From Streblospio benedicti (Eukaryota; Annelida; Polychaeta; Spionida; Spionidae): a stretch of DNA of 64,000 bases. The position numbers and the translations under genes are program-made. The notes under the pieces are model-generated. The model had not been told where the DNA came from. It was given only the letters and a program-made list of their open reading frames with translations, and ran no database searches. The stretch spans positions 16,962,709-17,026,708 of the forward strand of contig CM032660.1 of assembly GCA_019095985.1 (NCBI GenBank), given 5' to 3'. Below, one piece after another: positions 38,501 to 52,800 of this stretch (position 1 is the first letter of the stretch; each line of letters opens with the position of its first letter).

Positions 38501-41500
38501 GTTTTAGATTCTTCGTCGGCATATGATCAACAGCCTATTTATTGATTTTATGTTGAATGTAATATGCTATTTCAATGACGGATATATAGAGAACCTGGTG
38601 CCCTCCCCCTATAGCTGTTGTATATCCAACAAATTATATTTGTTACACTTTGTTTGATATTTGACTGAGGAATTCATTTGACTCGAGAAAGATGGTCAGA
38701 AACAATCAGAAGTCTTTGTCCAGATTAAAATGATAAGCTCTAAAGATATCATAATTTATATGTCTAATTGTTTTTTAATGTTTATGCTATTACAGTGGAA
38801 AGCTGACCTCTCCAAAATGGAAGAACTTTAAGGGTATCAAGGTGCGGACAGGGGACAAAATTCGGCTCAACAACATCATCTGGCGTGAATGGCACATGCA
38901 GTGTAAGTGGAAGACCCAAATGTTCATAAAAAGCACCCAGACTTTTGATATACTTTATATAACCATGAAGATTAGCAGGGGCATTTAGGTGGAAAATTGT
39001 CAAATTATGTTGTGGACCCTTGCAAAATATACATATAATATACTTGCATTTGAATTTCACTGGTCCAGAGATGTGATACACTATTTGTGTAAAATTTGGG
39101 AAGGCTTCAGTGAGGATAGGCTCTTAGATTGCCACTTGAGGCACTGAAACCTGGGGGCTGGGATGCTTTGAATGAACATTCATGGTTCTGAAGGTTCTTG
39201 AAGATTGACTATGTCCAAGATTTGTTTGAACGTTGTGGACGTCTGACCTACAATTTGTCATTTTGGATGCTCATGTATCTGGGACCTGGCTACAGGGTTA
39301 CTAGAGTTTGATAAAATACAATTTAATCGTATCAATCAATGTCAAAAGCCCATGACTAGACAACTATAAATTTGTGCTTATCGAGTGCTGATGTTTTTCC
39401 AAAAGTCTCATCCATTTCATATATCATGGCTCCATTATTCTGGTTAGCTAGTGTGCCTGTATTGAATATCATGAATATTAACCTTTGGCTATACTATTGA
39501 AATTTGGAGTTGATTAACTTTCATGTAAGAACATGTAATAGTCACATTGTATGCAAATACTGAAAAAAACATTGAAAAGCATAAGAATCAAAGAAAAGTG
39601 TGTCACATTGGGTTTTGGTTTTTAGAAAAAGTTATATGCTATAATATGATGCTATATGCATAAGCCAACATATATGCTTAACCATTTTAGATATTCAAGG
39701 CCGTCGACCAATCATCTGCCAGTTTGAACCTCCAATTAGTGATCGGACTCACACCAAACCAGAGGTAAACTATGCACGTCAATTCCAATATGATGCCCAC
39801 TTTTGATGCCCATATTTAGCATAACAGTCTAATTCTTTTTTGATTGTCCAGCAATAAATCCTTTGTCATGCCCGTCCTAACCTGTCAATTAGTTCTGGAT
39901 CTGAAAGCTGTATGGCACTTGGCTTGCATTCATATAATCGATTGAAAAATAGAGACGCGTCATCTTTACTAAAGTATGAAACTTCCAATAAAATTTGTAG
40001 TTTTAAATTTTTTTGAATGTTTGAAAAATGATGAAAATATTGAGGGACAGCTTGAGGAAGTATGAAAATCACAGCACAATTTACCATGCAGTATAAAGAT
40101 TTTACTTATTAAGTCCTTAGTTTATTCTTATATATTATGTTGATAACAGCCATTGATAACGAATAGAGAGGTTATCAATTCCTAGAAATCAGTAGGGACT
40201 TTGTACTATTCGACTTGCAAATTATGTTCGATTTATAATATACTTGTAGGCATGTAATAGAATCCCGTTATATATTTTTAGATCTGTTTTCTTCTAATGT
40301 TAATTGCATAAAGTGAAACATTAATAAATTTAATACATATATTAAATTTTATACAATGCAAGGGAGTTTTGCTATTTTTTTTTTTTTTAATGTTTGGACC
40401 TGATTTTAAATGAGGGTTAATGAATACGGAATGTTGATGTGCAATAATTTCTCTGGCATTATTTTCAAAGCATGGCTCTAACAATTGAAGATTGATTATT
40501 TTATATTTCTTTATCAATCCATAATCAACAAATACAGATCAAGATATATAAACTTGCTATATCAGCTAATCAATCCATCAAAGTTAAATTGACATAGAAA
40601 GACCTTGAGATCGGCAAATCAAAATCATTGACTTTTTTGGAGGACACACTCCTTGATTTCGTGTGCATATAATCTGACCCAATGAGTAGAAGTGAAAATT
40701 TGTTTTCATAAGTAACTAGACATCTGCACTTATTGAACCCATTAATTGTATCTAGACCATTTCCCTTAAGTAACCAGCTAATTACCTGCAAGTTAATTAG
40801 TCTGTCTACAGATATTTCATTACTTAGACTATTTGGTATGTCAATCATCAGATCCTCAAAGGCTCTATAAAGTAAGGCTCAATGGTCCAGTGATTAATCT
40901 TGTTGGGAGTCCCTAGTCCAGGACTCATTATTTTTCAATATGATGCAAAGAATTAAGAATTATTCATCCCATGGGATCCATAAAATATTTATAGTTTGTT
41001 ATGGTTATGTGTGGCAGGACTCGGATCAATTGTTTCAAAATATGCGAGTCCTTAGGGTCTCAATGTTGCCGATTTCTAGATTAATCACTGATTGTATTTG
41101 TCAAAACCACAGATTGTTAGATCTTTTCATCATGTATAAGTTAAAAAAGAAATGAGAACAGAGAAAAACAGCGTCACAAAAAGTTACCATTTTAAAGATT
41201 GTTGTGATAAATTTGATCTTGATTACACGGTGTAGAAATGAAACATTAAAAATTGTGATTTGAATAGGAATATTTTGGTAGCCAAATGTCTTCATGAAGA
41301 CAATATGGCCAATTTGACTTTGTAAAGTTTGTATAGTGCATACGATGAAGTATTTTCACAATGATATATCAAGATTTAGACCATGGTCCGAGGTATGTAG
41401 TTGTGATCAAAGGCTAAGTTAAGTTTTAGATCAAATAAAGTTCACTGCCCGGACTATATTGACAGTAAATTCCTGACAGTTCAGTAGAACTTTTTCCACT

Positions 41501-43892
41501 GGCGCTAAGATTTCCAATAAAACGGCAGAGGCACAAGGAATGCCTTCAAATTACTAAAATATGAATATAACAAAACATTGTTTATTAGAAGAAACTCCAT
41601 GAAAAACAAATCATTTGAAAGTATTCAGTGAGTCTTCCAGCCTAATTTACGCACAGCAGACTAACTGATTGAATAACAATCGAATATTGCAAAATCAATA
41701 ACTATTGACCTTGTTCGATTTGAATGTAAAAATTATTTCCCATTGCATTGCGAAAATGAAGGAAACAATTTTTTTTTTGCATAGATTGTATTTTTTGAAT
41801 TGCATCATCTCTCTCTTTACTGAGCATGCAAAGAAGATAGTTCTAAGTTAGCCCATAGTGCACTGTGCAAGGTCAATCTCCTATCAACCATGTACTCAGC
41901 TTTAGCCTTGCCTCAACAATGTATGTTGAAGCTTGTGTTCAGTGCACTTAAATTCACTTCCATGATTTCATCATCTTTGTCATTTTGTATAAGGTATTCA
42001 ATTCAAAATAATAATTGAAGAAGTTTTCACGGGGAAATTATTGATGCTTTCTTGTTACCTTATTCCTCCAATATACATGTATGCATAGGTATATAGATTG
42101 ATGAAAAGTAACACATGGGTAGAAATCATTAAATTTGTTTACCATCGTAGTTAGTATAAGAGCTGTAATGATTTTAGACTTTGTATAGAGCATAATTCGG
42201 CAAACACTTTAGGACAGATCTGTTGTCTCAGACTATTCCAGGAAGTTAGCTCAATATGCCATAGAAGTAGGGTACAATTAAAAGAAATCGGGTATTTGGA
42301 ATATATATGAAAATGTAATATGTAATATCGATTCATGTATGTAAATTTATGTGAACATAGAAAAGCTTTTACAGAGGCATGGTGACCTGCCTCTGTGGTC
42401 CACATAATATATGTTTTGCTGTCATAGAACGTTAAATATTTCATGCACGAAAATTATAGCCAGTCTTAGCTGCCTTTCATTCTGAGCTTTCATTAGACTA
42501 GTTAACAACTTCATTAATTTTTATGTAAACTGGTTTTCCTAGATTTATATATCATTACAAATTGTCATGCTTTCAAAACAGCCATTTTTATACTTAGTCT
42601 AACTATTGTTATGTAAACATTCATCAGCGAATATGGAAATCAACCAAGCATACAATGAATTTTATGTTGGTGCATACACTCAAAAAGGACAATGTAAATA
42701 CAGGTCGATGAATATCTGCTTAGTTGCACGTGTATGTGCATTTCTATGGTGTGTGCTTCGTCATTAATCATGTATGGTACATGATGATCACATCACACTG
42801 ATTATTTTAAGCTATTTTTGAGAGGAAACATTTGATTCTTATATTGATAAAATTGTAGAATTAGAATTGTTACAAACTCCCTATTTGAAATATTAAGTGT
42901 TTGTTCACCAGCAAAAATATATAGATACCTATCTTGTCATGATATAGTCACCTTTTAACAGTTAAACCCGAAAAATTTGTTTATTTGATAATTTTCTTTT
43001 GCTAGATGCAGATCAAGGTCAGGGTACAGAAAGATCAAATAGAGTAACTGTCCTTTTATAAACTGGCCAGCACAGAATGACTGTTAACAAGACAGAATTA
43101 TCAGTGTGTCCTTTCTGTATTTAAAAAGGTCAAAATATATGATTGAAATAAAAAAGTGAAAATATATGATTTGAATAAATTAAATTAAATTCATTTCATA
43201 AAATTGCATATTATGTTGATGAATTCAAATAGCTCTGGCATTGTCCTTGTTTTATTATGTAGACCTAACCTAAAAATATATTGTAAACTACGATCCAAAC
43301 GCCCAAGGGTTGAGCATATGAAGGTTGAAAAACTGATAATTATTGGGCTGGGCTTTTACATAGATATGTATATAGGTAGGAATCTTCAAAGATCAGATTT
43401 TGAAGAAACACACTAATAGAGGTGGACCTTGACATGGCAGTGTATTGTTTCACTGTCATATAAATACTGTATATATATAGTTGTAAAAGATCAAAATCAG
43501 AAAATGTAGAAAGTCTAGTGTGAATTCTAAAGATTTGATAGAAAGATTACAATAGCGAAACATTTACAACCAGTATTGAAAAGAACCCTGAAAATGCTTT
43601 TAAAAATGTATATTATAATGCTTAAATTATTTATACAGGGCCATGAATAGGAAAAAAATCAACAGTGTAATTGTATTCATTCAAGGAAACATGGAGGTCT
43701 ACAGTTCTTCGTGTAAACCTACAATCTTCATGCAGGAGTAAAAGGTTTTGTGCACTGTTTCAGGCGGTGGTACTGGAGGGCAAGTACTGGAAGCGCCGTC
43801 TCCAGTCCGTGGCAGCCGAGTATATGAAGTGGAGAAGTTTTTATAAAAGCTTCAGCAGCAGAAAGCAGCAGGAACAGGATCTATTAGCAGAG
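35550..43892 (+). CDS. MLXIP: Mondo exons 1-4: glucose-sensing LID (MCR1-4)
   Basis: Exons 35550-35878, 38796-38902, 39691-39764, 43764-43892. The ATG at 35550 is chosen because it is the first ATG in frame; a basic stretch and an acidic stretch (DEEEHEEQEEKS) surround MCR1 IHSGHFMVS. MCR2 holds the export signal region ending MTLAY. MCR3 (IRLNNIIWREWHMQY) matches the 14-3-3-binding helix. MCR4 (EGKYWKRRLQSVAAEYMKWR) overlaps the known nuclear import segment. In mammals this low-glucose inhibitory domain keeps the protein inactive until glucose-6-phosphate rises. All junctions keep phase, for example GCATACAG|T giving AYSGKL. Confidence 0.92.
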
Positions 43893-46800
43893 GTTAGTGA
43901 TGGGGCCTGGGTGCTTGGTGCTGTCGAGGAAAGAGACGAACATCTATTAATATTCATGCAAGGAGCCGTGCTTACATGAAGACCCATTTTTAAATAGAGA
44001 ATAATATTATCCAATGAAATCATTCGCATAAGTGGTGTTTTGAGTATATACCCCTTCCACCCCCAGCACATTTTCACTTAGAATATACACGTACCCTTCT
44101 CTGCTATGACAATTTTTCGACTTATTGTGGCTGTGATTCATAATGCAACACTCGGCAAAACTCGGAGCACATCACTTAAGTTCTGTATGTACATCATATT
44201 GCCACAGAACTGGGGTGTAATGCAAGAATATATTCAAATAAAAGGGTACCAAATGAAAGTGGACTTAGATGAACGATGGTGATTCCATCAACATTGGGTG
44301 TGCATGTATGAATATCAGATGTCTGCACAGCAGAAATAATCATTATGGAAATACCTGCTTAGAACAAAAATTGGTGCCTTTGTTCAAAACTCTAGATATG
44401 TAGTTAAAATATAAAAGTCTGTTCATATAGTTGGTAGTACTCGTTTATTCCATATCATTGAAATATGGAAACAAACATTTCTCTCATCACATCTAAAGAT
44501 AGTGATTTTGTCATCAACGTTTTATCCTGCTACGCGTTTTGTTTTCTTTCATGGAGAATCTCTGTTGTAGGCAGTAAATTCTGATAAGATAAAGTATCAG
44601 TAAAAAAATAAGAGAACATTTGCAGCTGTGTGGCAAAACATATAACTCGTCCATGCTAAAAACATCTACCTACTAATAGTGTTTTTAGTGGCTGAAAATG
44701 AGTATATTGACAAAGAATTGATTTGGCTCTTCTTAGTCAATTTAAATGCAGTAAACATTGCCTGTTTTATATTTGAAATATACTGATCACTATATATAGT
44801 TATCACTTTTATTTTATGTCTGATCTTGATGCGAATGATTTTTGTGGGCCTAGCTTTGCCTGATTCTGAATGTTCAAAGTTCGAAATTCAAGCTAGTTTG
44901 CTATCAGTGTAATGTGTTAAACTTTTACATACTAACAAAATTATTTCTATAAATCATTGTTCCTTGACTTTATGCAATGTTTGGCACACAACTTTATAAA
45001 CTGTAGATAAATTAAAGTATAAATATGATACTATGGATCCTACTATTGAAAATCCGCAAATAGGACCAGTTCACCCAAATACACAAGTTTTCTGATTCTA
45101 CTGTTTGTTGACAGGGTGGAAATTTACAGACAATTACTTTTGAGGCTATGGTTCATAAAAAAAAGCTTCTTTATGATTGTTTACAATTTACGAGACATGA
45201 CACATGTAAAAAGCATGTCTTTTACACAGGTTCAAACATAAATATTGCGACATATCAAAGGCTGGTGAGTCCCTCCATAGAAAAACACAGAAATAAACCA
45301 ATAGTCTATTGATTTGTAAGTTTGGAGAGGTCAAAGTTTGCAAGTTACAGTTAGTTATACAGAAATATGGGTCATTGTTTTGGAATATCACAAATTTTTT
45401 CTTAGTCAGTTGTGATTGTAAAAAGTGTCATAGTCATTGTATCATAACAAACTTCACAATTTTTGTCATTTACTGACTCATGCTAAATTTTTTGCACAAT
45501 GTATCTAGTGGGGTTATTACAATTAGATCTACCAGATTGCTTTTTCTTATATATAAATCAGATTTAGTCAGTCGTTTCTTGGTCTATTTTAAAAAACATG
45601 ATCTAGTATCATTAGAATAATTAGTATATTAGTATAATTAAGTTTATGACCCCAAGTCCGGTTAGGACTATATCACATAGTCTCTGGTGGGATTAGGAAG
45701 TGTTTGGTGATCAAGCCACATTACCAAATGTTGGCAAAGTGCTAGAAAAATATGTTAATTGTCTATAGAATAAAGTTAAATGTTTGTTCTTTTCCTTTTA
45801 TATAAATAAAAATGCTATTTTTGACAGCTTCCGTACAGCCACATCTTCAGCAATGTGTCTGCAGCAGCCAATGGCAAGTCTGGGGTCGTTACCAAGACAA
45901 CGGCTGCCATGGATCTCGCCTTTCCCAGGTCAGAAGCAAAAGCAGATCCAATATCGAAAAAAGTTAGATATGGGGGGATGGTCATTCTAATCCCTAGAGC
46001 AAATCACATTTGTGTGAATTAACAGAATCTGATGTGATGTGAATGTATTCCATGGTAAAGCAGGGTGGGGGATGGTTGTACTTGGTTTGGCGTTTGAGTT
46101 CTATGAAATCCAAGTGAGTTAAGACAAAATTGTGAAAACAACCCATATAAGTATCAATTTGGAGTGAAAAATAGGGGATTGGGAACGCACCTCTGCAGAA
46201 TCTGACAAGGAAAGCACCAGGAATAAGATTATGCTGGAAATTTTCCCTTTTTTTTATTCCTGAAAGCACTGAAGTGCACACTTAATGATTTATCCTGACA
46301 TGTAATTGGGCATTAAATTGTAAACCTACATCTCATACTTACCGAAGTTGATATCATACCCGAATTATGGATGACTACAATTACCAAGTAAACAAAGCTT
46401 TTATGAAAAGAATGTACAATTGAAAACAGTAGTTTAGATGAAGACAAGTCTTTTTAATTGGTAATTATGTGGTAACAAATTTAATTTAATTACCATAAAA
46501 AATTGTTTGTACTACCTCATAAAATACTACTTTGTTTGACCATTATAAAACTGTCAAATTTTCGTGGGGTTTAATAGCATGTTTTACATGAAAATGTATG
46601 TAGGAATTTCAATGGTGCAGAGTTTTATATTGTCCAAGTTCTCGGGGCTAGCACATACATGACTGCAAGCCCCCCGATTGTTTTATAGTAGTATAACCCA
46701 CTAATTCAGTACTCGTCTCTGCAGCCTCGGCAGTGGCGCCAACAGCCTCGATCAATGGATGATGGAGGATGACTTCATGATGGACCTGTCCGAATACGCT

Positions 46801-49800
46801 TTCACCTCGCTCAACCAGACACCGTTTGCGTTCCCCAACCCCAAGGAGATTTGTGAGTCGCTTTCACTTATTGTGCTGCCACATGCATGTATTTCCAGGT
46901 TGCTTGCTGTTTGTTGATGTCAAACATCAGGGTCAGGTATTGGATTTGGGAGGGTTCTTTATGCATCTTTTTTTTACTTTGATGTATCAAGGGCGAATTG
47001 AACAGGGTTTTTTTCTGATAATTTTTGGATCCTCCCCTGCTAATCCAATTTAAGAACAATATGAATGAAAAATCAAATGTTTTTATGAATGTCTTCACTA
47101 ATCATTGTCAATTTGTTTACTAGGCAAGTTTGCCTAAGTTTCATCTTGATCGAATGTACGGTTTAGTAGTCTATAAAGACCATGCAAACAAATGAACACA
47201 GACATTGCTTTTTATATATACATATATATTTATATATATATATAGATAAAATGTTTTTTTTATATATACTTTATATATATATAACACCGGTTCATGAGTC
47301 ATATTATTTGTACAAAATCTTGATCTAGAATATATTTTTATTTTATTCACGTTTGCATTCATTACTTTGCCATAACTTGTAAACTGTCAACTAGTCCCAA
47401 TTTAACATGTGCTTTCTTTATCGTTAAAAAAACTATTTCAGTGATTAAACATGTACGTGTATTGAACAAAATTTAAAGAATAGATTTCTACTGAGTTTTT
47501 AATATTGCATCTGTTGCGTGCACATGTACAGTGTCCGCAATTTAGAATGCATGCAAAATATGATCGATTTGCTCACTCAATATTCAATTTATGTATAAAA
47601 GAGTTTGCAATAAATGAATGTGTAGTTGATTCTTTGGTTGCTACATTTATAGAATTCTCACTTTCTTTTGTCTATTAGAACTGCTTGTATATATTAATTT
47701 TTGTATTGTGTTAGCCAGAAAAAATGCAACATGATAAACAAAATGCATGACAAGTTCATGGGATCTCTTTTATACTGCCTAGTAGCTGTTCAACAACTTC
47801 TGTGTTATTTTCAATAACTTGTTTATTGATTAATAAGCCCCAAACAGATAAATGTGAATACAATGTTGATAGATTGAAACTGTAGTGCGCCCTACTTTGG
47901 CAGACGAGAAAACAACAATTGTGTAAATATTGTAATCAATGATTCTGCTTGTCTTCAGTGACTGATTACAATTAGAGTGCAGCTAAATTTATAGTAGGGA
48001 AATAGATTCCTTCATGTTATATTCCAACTTTGATTGTATAATATTATTATTTTTAGTTAAAGATATGATAACAGTTCAATTGATTTTTTAGTTCTAATAT
48101 AATGATTTTACAATTATTGAATATTTTGATTTAATCTCTGAGGCTTTTTTATCATTATGTACTTTATCTTTTTGTGATTATTTGATTATTAGAAATTTGT
48201 GGTTTCAGTTGAAATTCAGCTCAATGATTGATAATACATGGCATATGTGTATATTGATTGCACAGATTGCATTTGAAGAAGTCAGAGTTGAGATCAGTCA
48301 AGGCACTAAGCATGTGGAAAAACTAATGCGTTTATGCTCATACTTCAAGATCATTTTGTACAAGTGCTTAACAATCAGCATGTAGAGATAAAAAATGTCA
48401 TCTTTTATATGAAATAATATGTGTTTATAAAAAGAATCAAACAGTCATAAGAAGACCGTGAAACGTACAACTTGTACTATTGAGACCATCCTTTGTGTAA
48501 TCCAGTACAATTGATATTTTGGGGTTTATAGCTAATGTACTCACTCATTGTCACTGTACTATTAAATGCAAATTCTGAGTCTGAGCATTCACAATAGAAC
48601 CTCTCAATGAAGACCACCTAGGGGCTGGCTTCAAATGGTCAATAGAGAAGAGGTCTCACTGTGGAGGTTCATTTTGGTCCCTTTATGAAGGCTTGGGACC
48701 ACACAAAATAGTCTTATTATTAGTGGTGGTCTCGATAAAGACGTTGTCTTAATTGCAGTTTCTACTGTACATCTAAACCATGATATTGCAAGGCTTTTTA
48801 AAAATTGATTTTCATAACCATCAAAATTTATGCGGCTAAACATAATTTTACATCTTGTTATGGTACACTTTATGTACAAACTTTTTTTAAGGTTAAATTA
48901 AACATCCACCCGCAAGTATAGTCATACATTTTACCATTTTTATGTACATGTGTTTACAAATGAAAACTTTTTATCTTACATGAAACATCCATTGAAGTCA
49001 AACAACCGCTTTTATGGATTACTAATAACTTGTCATCTTACATGATGTTGAAGTAAACATTTCAGCATCGTACTGCGGCCATGCTCTCCTCGCAGACATC
49101 TATCAGCCTGTATGCAAAGGCAAATAACCATTTTGTTCACCCTAGAATTATACTACAACCCATTTCATGCCTACAAATATACATGTAGTTGAGGCGCTTT
49201 TTAGACGCTCATAATTGAAAATGTTCAAAACTGCTCATATTTTTCATCATGAATCGAATCTCTTTGATTTCATTGCTTAGTTTATTATGTAAGAATAGGC
49301 TGAGAGAAATGTAATAGTTACTCTGTTTTACGATTTTTGTTAATGATGGATTGCTGTGAAATTGCATTGTAAAATATGGAAATTGTTGGCTTGCTTTGGG
49401 GATTCTTTACATTTTGTAATCGACCTTTGTCAGTTATTCTTGTTGATTACTTGGGCATATTTATTCTAAACATTCACAGAAGATTACATGATGCTCTTAT
49501 GGCCTATCCCATGAAATATTTTGTATAAATATTGGTATTAAAATGACAGTGTAAATACACGTTCACTTAATTAAAAAGTCGACCCCATAAATTACGCAAT
49601 AGTAAAGTGCACATATGTTACTTGGTCATTTAGGATAACAAAAGTTAGGTTTGGACAGAAAAAAATATATATCGAAGTTTCACTCAAAGTTTATATGTTA
49701 TTTTATTATGGTAATCACAAAATGTTCTTTGTTGTAAACATGGTCATGGTGGTTGCTGTCTTTTTTCTCTATGTGAATCCTAGTTAGTATTTACATCTGC

Positions 49801-52800
49801 TAAGCTAAAATCAGAGAATATGAATTCAGTAACTCCCAGTGTCTTTTTGTTGTTGGAGATGTATCATGTTTTCTATGTGCAATAAAACGTTGATTCTACA
49901 AGAGCCGTAATTCCAAAGATCCTGCTTTTAACCATCACTCTTCACATTTTATCCACTTTATGACCTAGTTTGCTTGCAAATTTTCTATCATTACCAACTG
50001 TCTTTTTTTAAGTTCCTCATCCAAGTTTACATTTTCCATGAAGGAATGTGAACATTAAATGAGAATCAGAATGTTATTTATGATATATTTCGCCTATCAC
50101 TTTTTTTGGTGAAATGTGTAAAGTCCATATTGTAACCCTTAGTGGTTGTTGGAGTGGCTATAAATGCCATAATAATCCTATCATTAAATGCATTAAACAT
50201 TTTCATAAAATTAATTAAAAAAACATAATGAAAAAAAAATGTAAATAATCAAATGGGTTTTAGTTTATAGTTTAGGTTATAGTTTATAGTTTACGTTATA
50301 GTTTACGTTATAGTTTAAGTTATAGTTATTCTTGTGTGTAGGTAATTGTAGTTTGTTTCAGCAATTCATTCTTCTCTCTGTCTCTATATATATCGTATAC
50401 GAGCATCCAAGTGCCCACACTTGTGTAACAGCCCCCCCCTCTTTTTCGTAAATGTCCTTAAGAATTATGTAGTAACTGCACTCTCGTGTAACAGTCCACC
50501 CCCCAAATTTGAGAAAATTTTAATTTAATGGCTCTGGGCGCTTGGATGGTCGTATACGGTATATCCAGGATATGTAACAATACAAGGTCCATCTGACAAC
50601 CCTCTGCTTTAACCAAGTCCTGCTGGTTTCAAAAGTTGACATTTCAATAGCAGGCCACTTTATCAACCATGTTAATGAAGGGCCGGACATTTTTTATCAG
50701 GACCGGCTACTTTTCAATGTGGTTGGGGTTGTGATCGGTGAGCTCATTTTCATGGATTTTCATACCCTGATATGTTACTACAATGTCATCATTTTTTACA
50801 TGCTATAATGCACCCGCCAACATTGCTTATTACCACATTTTTGCCATCACATCCTCCATCATTACATTTTCACACGTTTCTTGCCATATTCCATGTGTGA
50901 TTGACTAACAAATATAGAAAGAAGTGGTTCAACAGCAAAACAGCAAAACAATGCTGATGCAAATATAAATAGAGATTTGATGCGTAGATTGACTCTGAAA
51001 AGTTTTTCACACTCTGTTTTTGTTTTTTACAGCTCAACTGGGGAATGCGGACATCATCCAGCCGGGCCTTGTCCAGCTTCAGCCTGCACTGGATGACTTC
51101 ATGGATGTGGATACCCTGGGCCCTCTTCCGTCACTCTCAGGTACTCACATACATCAGTAACCACTTGCAGATACTCTTAACGTGATAAAATAACTACTTC
51201 ATCATACATGCTGTTTTTAATGAAATCCAAATTTAAAAATATTTAATCAAATTTAAGATGTGCCGAAATAATTAACAGTTGGATTTGCACAGATCACCTA
51301 TCATTTACATAAATCCACATATTGTCTGAAAGGGTATGCACAGTTGTCAGACAAGTTTGTTTAATAAGATATTTTAAAAAATAACTTTCAAGTAAGACAT
51401 GATGGAGTTTTCTCATAAATATTAAAGTATGATATACATCTTATGAAAATCTAAATTTATGATTCTTAATTTTCTTACATTTAAAAGTGAAAAGACATTG
51501 TTTATTGAAACTAGTTTTTATATAAATTTGTTTACCATTTTACCATTACTTTAAAATTAAGTTGATAGGGGATACCCCCCACTCATTTTATATATAAATG
51601 TATTTGAATCAAAATATTCCCCAATATGTTCCCCACTCAATATGTATGTTTAATTCAAAATGTTCCCCCTCTATACTTCACAAAAATCCCCCACCACCCA
51701 CCCCACCCCCAAAACAAAAAACAGAAACAACAACCAACCAACAAACTCCCCACCCATCCCCTTTCATTAAAACTTTCCTCACTGGGAAATTCAGTATTAA
51801 TTGCACCTATGGGTCACTTAGTTGCTAAGCAACAAGTGACCTTTAAGCTGTTAAGTACATACACATGTCAGGTAAAATTGGTACATTTGGCAACACCCTA
51901 AAATGCAGAAAGTGCAGAAAATGAAGAAAGTTAGTAATGTATATTGTACAGTTTTATAATACAGTACAACCTTAGTTAATCAAATATCAATAATCCGAAT
52001 AATCCCATCAACCGGACGTTCTTAGAAATATATGAGTATAAAAATATATGTTTCTCAAACATATTATTCTAATTGTCTATTCCATAAATGTTGTTATGTA
52101 ATAATATCTTTTTTCAAAACATTTGGAGAGTTAAAAATGTTTTGAAATCTGGGGCTTGAAATATGTACATAATAGCAATTTAATATGGATTGCATCATTA
52201 AAGGAGAAAAATGGTGCAAACAATCTATTATAAACCTGTTAATTACTAACTTTCTGCATTTCTGCACTTTCTGCAATTTTGCATTTTAGGGTGTCCCCAA
52301 AAATAATGCTTGGCAAAACTTCAAGGAGAAAGAGTTACTTTGTGTGAATTTCATAAAATAATAGTACTTCTTATGTATCTATGTACATGAATTACAAGAA
52401 AAAATACACACATTGAAATGTGCTAAATCTCAGATATAAGATTTAAATATCAACACACTCTGAGTGCACAAAACTGCTCATAAGAACCTTTATTTAACAT
52501 GCAAAGTATACATGTATATCATATTTTATTTGAAATGCTTTTTATTTAAAATATTGGTTTTCGCGCTTTGTAGAGATGCTGGGTGCACGACACTTTGGGA
52601 TGAACAACCATCATTCGTCTGCGGCGAGTCCGACTCCCATGCCCATGTCGGTAAGTAAAATATTTTGATTGAAATGTAAAAAGCTGTATATAGTTCTTGT
52701 ATCATGGCAAGAACATGTTTTATTTTGTAAAAACATGATTTTTTATTTTTTTCTGAAAGTGAAAAATGGTATATTTTGATGAAAAAAAATGAATATTATT

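Larger units (their letters stand above)
46853..51032. other. Mondo intron 6
   Basis: A 4.2-kb intron with an AT microsatellite at 47210-47282, two MITEs (48592-48769 and 50393-50559) and a short tandem repeat at 50262-50331. A GC-richer 60-bp patch near 49063-49125 is described in the findings. Confidence 0.55.

Noticed and set aside
40860-40935. tRNA-like words (CTCAATGGTCCAGTGATTAA) in Mondo intron 3
   Set aside because: There is no acceptable B box at the right distance and the stems do not pair.
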